Below, in pieces: positions 45,112-54,415 of a stretch of DNA of 64,000 nt. Position 1 is the first letter of the stretch. Each line of letters opens with the position of its first letter. The DNA comes from CAZDDB01 sp963843285. GTDB lineage: Bacteria; Acidobacteriota; HRBIN11; JAKEFK01. Position numbers and translations under genes: made by a program. Location of the stretch: contig CAWJJO010000006.1 of assembly GCA_963843285.1 (NCBI GenBank), positions 138,233 to 202,232 on the forward strand, written 5' to 3'. Under the pieces are notes generated by a model. The model did not search any database and had not been told where the DNA came from. It saw nothing but the letters and a program-made list of their open reading frames with translations.

Positions 45112-48100
45112 TTACTTTTTCAGTTTGAGTAGTAACGCCGGCACGAAAACCAGGGTCACAAACATCGATAGCGAGAGCCCCCCAATTACTGCCAGGGCGA
45201 GCGGTTTCTGGAGCTCGGAGCCGGTGCCGATCCCGAACGCAAGCGGAAGAAGCCCGAACAGCGTAGCTAGAGTGGTCATCAAAATTGGCCGGAGTCTGAT
45301 TTTCCCGGCTCGTATCAGGGCCTCCGCAAGTGGAATCTGCTCGCTCTCTCGCAATTGGAAAGTGTATTCAATCAAGATGATCCCGTTCTTTACAATCAGG
45401 CCGATTAACATGATCAATCCCATAAAGGAGGAAACGTTGAATTCGGTTCCGGTAATCCACAGCATCAGGAGCGCACCGACCAACGAAACTGGAGCTGCAG
45501 AAAGAATCACCAGACCGGCCAGGAAATCGCGGAATTGAAGAACCAGCAGGATGAATACGAGCATCACTGCAATTACGAGCACCAGAAGAAGTTGACGGAA
45601 GGAATGCTGTTGGCTTTGATAGAGTCCGCCAATCTCATAAGTGTAGCCAAGCGGAAGCGTCGTTTTTTGCAGAATCTTTCTGACCTCCGGAATTACGTCT
45701 CCCAGGGAAGTTCCGCTGATCCGGGCGGTGATCGCAATCAACTGTCTCTGATTTTCGCGCAGCATCTCATTTTGCCCGTTCACTTCCGTCAACGTCGCAA
45801 TGGATCCTAGCGGAATCACTGTCTTGGTTTTCGGATTTAGAAGGGGAAATTGACGAATGAGATCGTAGTTGAACCGGTCTTCATCAGAAAACCGGATACG
45901 GATTCCGATCAATCGGTCGAATTGTCTGAACTGTGTTACAACTTTTCCGAGCAAGGAATCGGAAAGTTGCTTGGTGATGATTTCCTGATCCAATCCGGCT
46001 TGCAACGCTCTTACGGGATCGATTTTGACCTGAATTTCGGGGTTTCCAAACTGAACCCCGCTAAATAGATCCACGACGCCCGGTATCTTTGAGATCTGGT
46101 CAGCGATTTGCTCCGCCAGCTCCTGCAACTTGGAAGGGTCGTCTCCAAAAAGCTTGACTTCTACCGGGTCCGGATTTCCTTCCAGATCTCCAAGGATGTC
46201 TTGCAAGACCTGTACAAATTCAATGCGGATACTGGGAAGGGAAGACTCCACTTTTTGCCGCACATCATCCATAATTGCTTCGACATCGCGGTCCCTTTTT
46301 TTCTGAGCCGGACGATAATGTCCCCGGAGCTCTGTTCAGTGGCAAAGAGTCCAAGCTCGGCTCCTGTTCTGCGCGAAAGAGACTCGACTTCGGGTGTGGA
46401 TTTCAGGATCTGCTCTATTTCTTTGAGCACACGATCGGTTTCCTTTAAGGAAGTGCCGGAAGGCATCCAGTAATCAAGCACAAACGAGCCTTCATCCATT
46501 AACGGCAAGAATCCGGATGCCAGTTGCGTGTAGATTCCAACTCCAACCCCAATCAACAGCAAGGCAGCCACAATGATTGCGCCGGTATGCGCAAGAGCCC
46601 AGCCCACTGTTCTTTCGTAAACCGATGTCAGGTTCTGCAAAAATCGATCTGTCTTTTTGCTTTCCTTTTTCTCTTCTTTCAAGTATCTCTTCGCCAAAAG
46701 AGGAATGAGCGTAAAGGACAAGACAAGCGAAACAAGCACCGCTGTCGATAGAGTAATCGAGAAGGCTGCGAAGAATTGTCCGACTACCCCTTCCATCAGG
46801 GCAAGCGGGAGGAAGACAACTACTGTAGTGAAGGTAGATCCGCTCACCGCTCCCAGAATTTCATTTGTGGCGTTCAGGACCGATGACTCCTTGCTGACGT
46901 CCGTTTTTATGTTGGTCTGGAGATGACGGTGTATGTTTTCGACAACCACAATTGCATCATCGATCACCAGTCCAATGGCGACCGCCATTCCGCCCAGCGA
47001 CATCAGGTTTAGAGTCTGTCCGAGATGCTGCATGAAAAATAACGTAATGACCAGCGTGAGCGGGATGCTGCAGGCAGCGATCAGAGTGGAGCGCCATTCT
47101 CGTAAAAAGAGCAGCAGGATTGCAACAGAGAGAACGCATCCGATGGCGATCGCATCGCGAACACTGATAATGGAGTCATGGACAAATTCTGCGAGATCGT
47201 AAACGGTTGTGAGGTGTACCGTGGAAGGTAGATTCCCTTTGATCTCGGAAATCCGTTGCAAAGCGTCTTGCTCAATTGCAAGGATGTTTCCGCCGATTTG
47301 ACGTGTCACATTGATTTGTGCTGCGGCCTCTCCGTTTCCGGAAATGAGCATCGTCCGGTCTTCAGAGCCTTCAAAAACTGACGCGATGTCGTGAACATAT
47401 GTCATGGACCCCGGCTCATCTTCCGTTCCTGCAACGACGATGTTGTTGACCGTATCCAGGTTTTGAATCTCGCTGGACATCAGGATCATGAATTGCTTGT
47501 AGTCTTTGTTGAGACGGCCGACCGCTTCAATCGTATTTGCGCGCCGGATCGCATCTTCTACTTTCTCCAGTGTGAGATGATGCGCCAGCATTTTCCGGGA
47601 ATCGACAACCACCTGAATCTCACGAATCGTGTCGCCCATCACCCCAACCTGTCCAACCCCCGGGATACGGCTCAGTGTGGGCCGCACTGTGTATTGTGCG
47701 TAATCTCGAAGCGCAGTAGGCGGAACATTTTTGCCTGTTAACAAAAAGATCATGACGGGAAATAGGGCCGGCGTGACGCGTTCTACCGTGAGTTGCGTCT
47801 GCTCTGGTAAAAAGGGACGAACCTCGCTGATCTTTGCCTGGACTTGTTGGAGAGCAAGCTGCATGTCCGCTTTGGGAAGAAAGACAAGCGAGATCTCGGC
47901 TTCCCCACGGATGGTTCGGGAGCGGACTCGATAGAGTCCGAGCACTCCGGATAGCGACTCTTCGATCGGTCGCGTGACACCGAGTAACACATTTCCGGTA
48001 GGAAGATCTCCCATCGATGCCACAACGATGATCCGCGGAAAGTCTACTTCTGGATAGATGCCACTTGGCAACTGAAAAGCTGAATAGATACCGGCAAAAA

Positions 48101-48164
48101 CCAGTACAACAATGATCAGGCTAATTGCTTTCCGGTGGGCAACTGCTGCCTCTGCGACTGTCAT
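45112..48164 (-). CDS. RND efflux permease (one frameshift)
   Basis: About 1,017 residues after correction, with the usual 12 membrane helices and two large periplasmic loops. Motifs include 'GVTRPIEESLSGVLGLYRVRS', 'DDAIVVVENIHRHLQ', 'MDEGSFVLDYWMPSGTSL' and the TM10-12 region 'LIMLIGLIVKNGIILIEY'. One base is missing in the T7 run at 46296-46302 (A run on the coding strand), so 'IIVRLRKK' should run into 'RDRDVEAIMDDVRQKV'. The type resembles CzcA/AcrB-like exporters with unknown substrate. It is the third gene of a minus-strand operon after TolC and MFP genes and overlaps the MFP gene by four bases. Confidence 0.9.
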
Positions 48165-49219
48165 CCCGGCTTCACCTTTACTATCATGCCATTTGCAAGA
48201 CCGTAGCTCCCTACGGTGACAACCGGATCGCCTTTCTGAACGCCCTGAAGAATTTCCACGCGATCGCCTTCACGCCATCCGGTTTGAACCCGCTTCTCTG
48301 TAATCTTCGAATCTGTTCCTACTACAAAAACTTTAGCTTCTTCGTTTTCAACTACAACCGCTGCCGCAGGAACGTAGAGAGCAGCCGGGTGTATCGCGGC
48401 AATAATATTGGCCGTCGCAAACATTCCTCCCCGCAACTTGTGGTCCTGGTTGGGGACACGAATCCGGACGGTGGCCGAACTGCTGACTGCATCGATAGCA
48501 GGAAGCACGGCGACAATTTTTCCTGCAAAAGACTGGTCGGCGAACGCGTCCGTTCGAACTTCCACATCCAGGCTTTCGTGAACCGACGCCAGATAGGAAG
48601 TCGGCAGATTTGCGAGCATTTCGATGGGATCAAAATTTGCGATTTCCAGAATCGGCTGGCCGGCTGTTCCGTCCACCTGTTCTCCAACACTTGCGAAGCG
48701 TTTGACAACCCATCCATGGATCGGGGAACGAATCTGGGCTCGCGAGAGTTGAAGTGCCGCGGTATCGTAAGCGGCGCGCGCCATGAGAAAATCACGATGC
48801 GCGTCTTCCTTCTCTTTGCCGGCAGCGATTCCGCGCTCATATAATTTGTTGAGCCGCTCCTCATTCTCTTTCGCGTTATCCAGCACCGCCTTTGCCTGAT
48901 TGGCTTCCTCTTTCAAAATCGAATCGTCCAGCATCGCAACGATCTGACCTGCGCTGACGGAATCGCCTTCAACAGCCGTAATTTGAGTGATTCGACCCGC
49001 AACCAGAGGACTGATCTTGATGTCACGGTCCGGCAAAGCTCCCAGCGTTCCGCTTGCCGAAATCATCTGCCGGATAGGCCCCTGTTCCACCTTTGCAATC
49101 TGTACTTCCACGTTGTTGACGGTTGTGCCCTCAGTATCGCCTTCGGGATCGCTCTTTTTTGCGCACCCAAGAGCAAGGAATCCGATCATTGGAACGACCA
49201 ACCAGTATGAATATTTCAT
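48161..49219 (-). CDS. RND periplasmic adaptor (MFP/HlyD family)
   Basis: A 352-residue adaptor linking the RND pump to the outer-membrane channel. It has an N-terminal lipoprotein-like signal ('MIGFLALGCAKKSD'), a biotinyl-lipoyl half-motif ('RITQITAVEGDSVSAGQIVA'), a helical hairpin ('EEANQAKAVLDNAKENEERL'), the return 'SPIHGWVVKRFASVGEQV', and a membrane-proximal beta domain. The start overlaps the TolC gene stop by four bases (ATGA), so translation is coupled. Confidence 0.93.
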   Translation of the reverse strand: MKYSYWLVVPMIGFLALGCAKKSDPEGDTEGTTVNNVEVQIAKVEQGPIRQMISASGTLGALPDRDIKISPLVAGRITQITAVEGDSVSAGQIVAMLDDSILKEEANQAKAVLDNAKENEERLNKLYERGIAAGKEKEDAHRDFLMARAAYDTAALQLSRAQIRSPIHGWVVKRFASVGEQVDGTAGQPILEIANFDPIEMLANLPTSYLASVHESLDVEVRTDAFADQSFAGKIVAVLPAIDAVSSSATVRIRVPNQDHKLRGGMFATANIIAAIHPAALYVPAAAVVVENEEAKVFVVGTDSKITEKRVQTGWREGDRVEILQGVQKGDPVVTVGSYGLANGMIVKVKPG

Positions 49220-50442
49220 TCCAGACCTACGTTTGCCGTTAACTCCAGATCCGCAACCGCTGTTTGATAGCGCATCAACAAATCCAGATATTCAAGCCGG
49301 ATTTCTCGCATGTTTCGCTGGGCATCCAGAACGGACAAAAATCCGGTTTTTCCTTCTCGATAGCTTTCTTCCGACATTTGCTCAATTTCATCCACAGCCG
49401 GCAAAATTTCCTCATGATAGTTCTTGGCTTGAAAGAGCGCAGCCTGATATTGAATGTAAGCGGAAGATATTTCGGCTCGAACCTTTTGTTGTGTCGCAGT
49501 CTGTTCTGCGCGTAGACTTTCCAGTGTGATATTGGATTTGAGGATTTCTCCGCTGTTTCGATTCAATAGAGGAACATCGAGCCGGAGAGCAGCGCGCCAA
49601 CCATATTGGAAGTCTGCATCATGAATTTCCGTTCCTCCTTCCACATCCAGATCGGGGATTCGCTGCGCGTGTGCCAGGGAGAGTCGCGCTTCTTCCGCCT
49701 GGATTTTGCGCTGCAGCGTTTGTAAATCCGGGTGCACAGAAATAGCGCGTTCCAAAAGCGTTTCCAGATCGGCAAGCAGTGGCTGATCTTCCATCGATCC
49801 CTGCAGCTCTAACGGTTCCCCCGGCGGTCTGTTGAGCAACGCATTGAATCGAAGAAGGGCAGTGCTTCCTTCGGCTTCAACCTGCTTCCACTCATTTTCC
49901 CTGCGCTTCAACTCCAACCCAGCTTGCAAGACTTCAAATCGCGCGACTTCGCCCACTTCAAATCGCTGCTGAGAAATTTCCAGTAAGCGCTTCGCAAGAT
50001 CTCGGGAAAGATCCATCTCTTTTCGCTTCTGTTGCGATTGGAGCAATTCATAGAATCCCTGGCGAACTTCGCGACGTAGAGCAAAAATACCTGCCTGGTA
50101 TTCCGCAGCTGCAACGGCTGCCTCTTCTCGCGCGATGGTGATTCTCTTGCCGCGTTTCCCCCCTAGCTCAAATACGTACCCGGCGCCCACGAAATAGTTC
50201 GGTTGCGAACGGGTGTTTTCAGCGATCAAGCTTGGATTATTTCGCTGGCTCTGAACATTGACTTCCGCATCGGCGATCGCTTTTTGCTTTTGCAACAGAA
50301 TTGCCCTCGGATTGTTTTGTAAAGTCCTCTGAATGGCTTCTTTTAGGTCGAGGGAGAGTGGAGTCGTTTCCTGGGCATAAACTGCAAATCCACAGAAAAG
50401 CAGGCTGATCAGAATCACCATTCGCTTAAACATGGAACTCAT
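49216..50442 (-). CDS. TolC-family outer-membrane efflux protein
   Basis: A 408-residue protein with a signal peptide (residues 1-23) and two TolC repeats: 'LSLDLKEAIQRTLQNNPRAI' with 'REVRQGFYELLQSQQKRKEM', and 'ISVHPDLQTLQRKIQAEEAR' with 'VRAEISSAYIQYQAALFQAK'. It would form the trimeric channel for the RND pump. First gene of the operon, downstream of a palindrome at 50485. The length is typical of CusC/CzcC-type channels. Confidence 0.92.
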   Translation of the reverse strand: MSSMFKRMVILISLLFCGFAVYAQETTPLSLDLKEAIQRTLQNNPRAILLQKQKAIADAEVNVQSQRNNPSLIAENTRSQPNYFVGAGYVFELGGKRGKRITIAREEAAVAAAEYQAGIFALRREVRQGFYELLQSQQKRKEMDLSRDLAKRLLEISQQRFEVGEVARFEVLQAGLELKRRENEWKQVEAEGSTALLRFNALLNRPPGEPLELQGSMEDQPLLADLETLLERAISVHPDLQTLQRKIQAEEARLSLAHAQRIPDLDVEGGTEIHDADFQYGWRAALRLDVPLLNRNSGEILKSNITLESLRAEQTATQQKVRAEISSAYIQYQAALFQAKNYHEEILPAVDEIEQMSEESYREGKTGFLSVLDAQRNMREIRLEYLDLLMRYQTAVADLELTANVGLE

Positions 50443-50484
50443 AGTACTCGCAAATCTAGGTCGACAAAAGTAGTAGCGTCAAGT

Positions 50485-50500
50485 ATTACAAAACTGTAAT
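50485..50500. promoter_or_regulatory. Palindromic operator candidate upstream of the efflux operon
   Basis: ATTACA, aaac, TGTAAT: a 16-base inverted repeat 43 bases upstream of the TolC gene start. Its place in the divergent promoter region suits a repressor or activator dimer. No regulator gene is adjacent. Confidence 0.4.
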
Positions 50501-50659
50501 GTTGCCACGCTGCACGCGATGCCTTTCATTCATCTTGCGAGCAACCTGCGTTTGCAACATCATTGCAATACTGTCACCTCTACGTGAACAAATCCGCTTC
50601 ATGTCACACGCCTGAGACACAGTTTTTCGTAAATACGACGAGACGCACATCGTCGATTG

Positions 50660-50675
50660 TGGCGCGGATCTTGCA
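50660..50675 (+). promoter_or_regulatory. Sigma-54 (-24/-12) promoter
   Basis: TGGCGCGGATCTTGCA: the essential GG (50661-50662) and GC (50673-50674) are ten bases apart, and both boxes fit the consensus TGGCAC-N5-TTGCA except one base in the -24 box. Transcription should begin about 50686, 35 bases ahead of the first gene of the glycoconjugate operon. An enhancer-binding activator would be required; none is encoded in the window. Confidence 0.75.
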
Positions 50676-50720
50676 CATTTATTTGCAAGCCGGGGAGAGC
50701 AAACGAATGGAGGGTGCAGT

Positions 50721-51998
50721 TTGAGTCACTCGGTTCGGTCTGTTGGATCTTTAGTCTCCCACGACTTTCGTCAACTGCGTTCTTTTTTTAGCGTCCGATC
50801 CCAATTCGGTCTCCCTCGTTTGCGTGTCGCACTGTATTCTCATGACACGATGGGATTGGGACATATTCGTCGCAACCTTTTGATCGCCCAGTCTCTTGTA
50901 TCCTCACATCTTGAGCGCGAAGTTCTATTGATTACAGGTTCGCCCGAAGCGGGAGCGTTTTCGATGCCTTCGGGAGTTAGCTGTTTCCTAGTTCCTTCGA
51001 TTCGGAAGGAAACAAATGGGGAATATCGTTCGCGATCATTGGATCTTCCGATAGAGGATCTGATTGCATTGCGCGCGAAGACGATCCGTAGCGTGCTGGA
51101 AGAATTTCGTCCGGACCTGTTTATTGTGGACAAGGTTCCGCGTGGTGTCTTGCGCGAGCTGGATCCGGCTCTCGAAATGATTCATGCTTCTGGCTCTACC
51201 CGGTGCATCCTGGGTTTGCGTGACGTGCTGGATGATCCAACTGCTGTACAGCGCGAATGGAAAACGGCAGAAAACGAAGAGGCGATTCGCAAATATTACG
51301 AGTCGATTTTTGTTTACGGGGATCCACGCATTTATGATCTGCGGCGTGAATACAATTTTACACATGAAACTGTTTCCAAGGTGATGTTCACTGGTTATAT
51401 GGACCAGCGCCCCAGGCTGAACTGGAACGTTCACCATGCTGCCGTCTCCGAGATTCTCAAGGACCGGTTTGTCCTTTGTCTGGTCGGGGGAGGTCAGGAT
51501 GGGGCACGGCTTGCTGAGACTTTTTCTCTGGCAGAGTTTCCACAGAATACGCGCGGCGTAATTGTGATGGGTCCGTTTATGTCGCCGGATGTGCAACGCC
51601 GTCTACAGGAAGTCGCTGCCGAGCGATCCAATCTACGCGTACTTGATTTTCTTCCGGAACCCGCGCACCTGATACAGAACGCGGGACGAGTGATTAGTAT
51701 GGGAGGGTACAACACTGTCTGCGAAATCCTTTCATTTGAAAAGAATGCATTGATTGTTCCGAGGGTCGTACCCCGGCGCGAACAATTGATTCGCGCGGAA
51801 CGTCTTGCCCACCACAAGTTTCTGGACCTGATGTCTCCGGATGAACTCACGCCTCTTGCTCTCACCCGATGGTTGCGCCGCAAGTCCAGTTCCCGCCGCG
51901 GAATGAAAGCTCGAATCGATCTAGCCGGTCTTTCGCGTGTTGCGTCTTTTGTCCGCGATTTGTTTTCAGAGCAGGAACTCGCACAAGCCCGAGGATAG
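50721..51998 (+). CDS. MurG/GT28-like glycosyltransferase
   Basis: A 425-residue GT-B protein. The N-terminal 'VALYSHDTMGLGHIRRNLLI' and C-terminal 'RVISMGGYNTVCEILSFEKN' with 'LIVPRVVPRREQLIRAERL' are typical of GT28-like polysaccharide enzymes. It would transfer a nucleotide-sugar donor residue in the cytoplasm. The start is TTG at 50721 after GGAGGG; the ATG just upstream opens only a five-codon frame. First gene behind the sigma-54 promoter; the next start follows its stop by one base. Confidence 0.85.
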   Translation: MSHSVRSVGSLVSHDFRQLRSFFSVRSQFGLPRLRVALYSHDTMGLGHIRRNLLIAQSLVSSHLEREVLLITGSPEAGAFSMPSGVSCFLVPSIRKETNGEYRSRSLDLPIEDLIALRAKTIRSVLEEFRPDLFIVDKVPRGVLRELDPALEMIHASGSTRCILGLRDVLDDPTAVQREWKTAENEEAIRKYYESIFVYGDPRIYDLRREYNFTHETVSKVMFTGYMDQRPRLNWNVHHAAVSEILKDRFVLCLVGGGQDGARLAETFSLAEFPQNTRGVIVMGPFMSPDVQRRLQEVAAERSNLRVLDFLPEPAHLIQNAGRVISMGGYNTVCEILSFEKNALIVPRVVPRREQLIRAERLAHHKFLDLMSPDELTPLALTRWLRRKSSSRRGMKARIDLAGLSRVASFVRDLFSEQELAQARG

Positions 51999-51999
51999 G

Positions 52000-53226
52000 A
52001 TGTCGGTTGCTTACGTTTTGAAACGATACCCGCGCTACTCGGAGACTTTTATCGTAAATGAAATTCTGGCGCATGAAGTAGCCGGATTGCAGATCGAAAT
52101 CTTTTCCCTCTTACCTCCAAACGATGCGCATTTTCAAAGTCAGATTCCTTGCGTCCGGGCGCCCGTAACCTATCTTCTTGCCGATCCCTTAAGGGGCGTA
52201 GATTTTTGGGATGAAATCAGCAGAGCCTGTGCAGCTTTGCCCCGTCTGTGGAATCGTCTGGAAATCGCAGCGGGTGAGGATGGCCGCCACGTATATCAGG
52301 CATTGTTGCTTGCCCGAATCATTCGAAATAAAGGAATCGGTCATATACACTCCCACTTTGCAACTTCGGCTACAACAGTGGCCAGACTCGCTTCATATTT
52401 TTCTGGGGTTCCGTATTCATTTACGGCTCATGCCAAAGACATCTATCACGAGGATGTTCGTTTTGCTGAGATTGAAAGCAAACTCCTGGATGCATCCTGC
52501 GCGGTGACAGTGTCTGATTTCAACGTACAGTACTTAAGGGAATCATTCGGTGCTGCGGCCGCCAATGTCACAAGGATCTACAACGGCCTGGATTTAAATC
52601 GCTTCGCATTCGATTCTCCGCAGCATCGCTCCGCGGAGATCATATCGGTTGGACGCCTTGTAGAGAAGAAGGGGTTTTCGGATCTGATCGAAGCATGCGG
52701 AGTTTTAAAGAATTCAGGGAAAGCTTTCAGGTGCGGCATCATCGGTGAAGGTGAATTGGAGCAGGACCTTCGACTCCAGATCGAACGGTTGAACCTGGAA
52801 AAGTTCGTTGAGCTGCTTGGGCCGTTGTCGCAGGATGAAGTGATGCGGCGCATCCGGAATGCGGCGGTTTTTGTCGCTCCGTGCGTAATCGGCTCGGATG
52901 GCAATCGAGATGGTCTTCCGACGGTCCTGATCGAAGCCATGGCTTTAGGGACTCCGTGCGTCTCCACAGACGTAACGGGCATACCCGAAATGATTGAAGA
53001 TGGTGTAACCGGCCTCATGGTTGGGCAGCGAAATCCGCATCATCTTGCTACGACAATCTGGCGTCTTGTTGAAGATTCAAAACTACGTGTTCATCTTGCA
53101 TCTTCAGCCCGCCGGCTTGTCGAATTGAAGTTCGATGTCCATCGCAATACAGCACAGCTTCGAGCGTTGTTTGAAAGTTCACAATCGACATACGAATTCC
53201 GCAATGCAAAGGTCTTATGCGATTGA
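52000..53226 (+). CDS. Glycosyltransferase family 4
   Basis: A 408-residue GT-B retaining transferase: 'VLKRYPRYSETFIVNEILAH' at the N-terminus, 'HIHSHFATSATTVARLAS', 'SVGRLVEKKGFSDLIEA' and the donor-binding 'LPTVLIEAMALGTPCVSTDV'. The start is ATG 52000, one base after the previous stop and preceded by GAGGA. It overlaps the next gene by ten bases. It would elongate an exported glycan in the cytoplasm. Confidence 0.9.
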   Translation: MSVAYVLKRYPRYSETFIVNEILAHEVAGLQIEIFSLLPPNDAHFQSQIPCVRAPVTYLLADPLRGVDFWDEISRACAALPRLWNRLEIAAGEDGRHVYQALLLARIIRNKGIGHIHSHFATSATTVARLASYFSGVPYSFTAHAKDIYHEDVRFAEIESKLLDASCAVTVSDFNVQYLRESFGAAAANVTRIYNGLDLNRFAFDSPQHRSAEIISVGRLVEKKGFSDLIEACGVLKNSGKAFRCGIIGEGELEQDLRLQIERLNLEKFVELLGPLSQDEVMRRIRNAAVFVAPCVIGSDGNRDGLPTVLIEAMALGTPCVSTDVTGIPEMIEDGVTGLMVGQRNPHHLATTIWRLVEDSKLRVHLASSARRLVELKFDVHRNTAQLRALFESSQSTYEFRNAKVLCD

Positions 53227-54413
53227 GGGCAGCATATATCTGCGCTGATCCCGGCGTTCCGGTATTTGGAAACAAAGGTTGTTCTGTCCATGTGCAGGAA
53301 TTCATCCGAGCGCTTCTGGATTTGAATGTAGAAGTGCTATTGTTTCCAGCTTCGATTGGCGGCGAAGTCCCTGCAGGATTATCCGGAGTTCAGGTGCATA
53401 AGCTTCCCGAAATTGCGAAAGGGGATCGCGCAGTTCGTGAACAGGCGGCTATGGCGGCAAATCTAACGGTGCCGGCTTTTCTCCAATCGCGAGGCACGTT
53501 TGATCTGTATTACGAACGATATTCGCTCTGGAGTTTTGCTGCGATGGAGTTTGCGCGATCTGCCGGCAGACCTGCAATTCTCGAAGTCAATGCGCCGTTG
53601 ATTGAGGAGCAGACGGCACATCGCGGACTGATCCACACAGATGCTGCGAAACAAGCTTCGCAGCGCGCGTTTACCGCAGCCACTTCGGTGATCGCTGTCT
53701 CGCGTGAAGTTGCAGACCATGTATGCGGTTATAAAAAAGTCAGGGGCCGTGTCCATGTGATCCCGAACGGAGTCAACCCGATGCGTTTTCCGCACGGAGT
53801 GCAACCTGCATTGCCGAATCCGTCGCATTCATTTGTGATCGGATTTCTCGGAACACTCAAACCATGGCATGACACAGATGGATTGGTGGAGGCATTTTCT
53901 CTGGTTCACGCTCAGGATCCGAATGTCCGGCTGCTGGTTGTCGGCGACGGCCCGCAAAAGAAATCGATGCAGTCTGCGCTATCAGAGCGCAGGTTATTGG
54001 AGGACAGTCATTTTACGGGCTCCGTTCCGCCTGCGACGGTTCCTCCACTTCTTGCAAGCATGAATGTTGCGGTTGCTCCATATGTAGAAAGCGAAAATCA
54101 TTATTTTTCGCCGTTAAAGCTGTTTGAATACATGGCAGCCGATCTACCTGTTGTTGCCGCCGCTACGGGTCAGATCAAGGATGTAATTCGCGATGAGGAA
54201 AATGGTCTGTTATATCCGCCCGGCGATTCATTTGTCATGGCAAAGAAAATTTTGAGGTTGAAACAGGATCGGGAGTTGCGCGGAAGATTGGGTCAGGCTG
54301 CGCGATCTACGGTTCTGCGGGAATACACGTGGGGCGGAAATGTCCGTCGCATCTTGCGACTTGCAGGATTCAAAACGATTCGTGAGTTTCCTCTACAGGA
54401 GGTAAGTGTCTAA
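53217..54413 (+). CDS. Glycosyltransferase family 4
   Basis: A 398-residue GT4 protein: 'VFGNKGCSVHVQEFIRALLD', 'VIAVSREVADHV', 'VIPNGVNPMRF', 'IGFLGTLKPWHDTDGLVEAF' and the donor loop 'SPLKLFEYMAADLPVVAAAT'. The overlapping start indicates translational coupling to the preceding GT4, and three bases separate it from the ABC exporter. The donor and acceptor sugars cannot be read from sequence. Confidence 0.9.
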   Translation: MRLRAAYICADPGVPVFGNKGCSVHVQEFIRALLDLNVEVLLFPASIGGEVPAGLSGVQVHKLPEIAKGDRAVREQAAMAANLTVPAFLQSRGTFDLYYERYSLWSFAAMEFARSAGRPAILEVNAPLIEEQTAHRGLIHTDAAKQASQRAFTAATSVIAVSREVADHVCGYKKVRGRVHVIPNGVNPMRFPHGVQPALPNPSHSFVIGFLGTLKPWHDTDGLVEAFSLVHAQDPNVRLLVVGDGPQKKSMQSALSERRLLEDSHFTGSVPPATVPPLLASMNVAVAPYVESENHYFSPLKLFEYMAADLPVVAAATGQIKDVIRDEENGLLYPPGDSFVMAKKILRLKQDRELRGRLGQAARSTVLREYTWGGNVRRILRLAGFKTIREFPLQEVSV

Positions 54414-54415
54414 TC

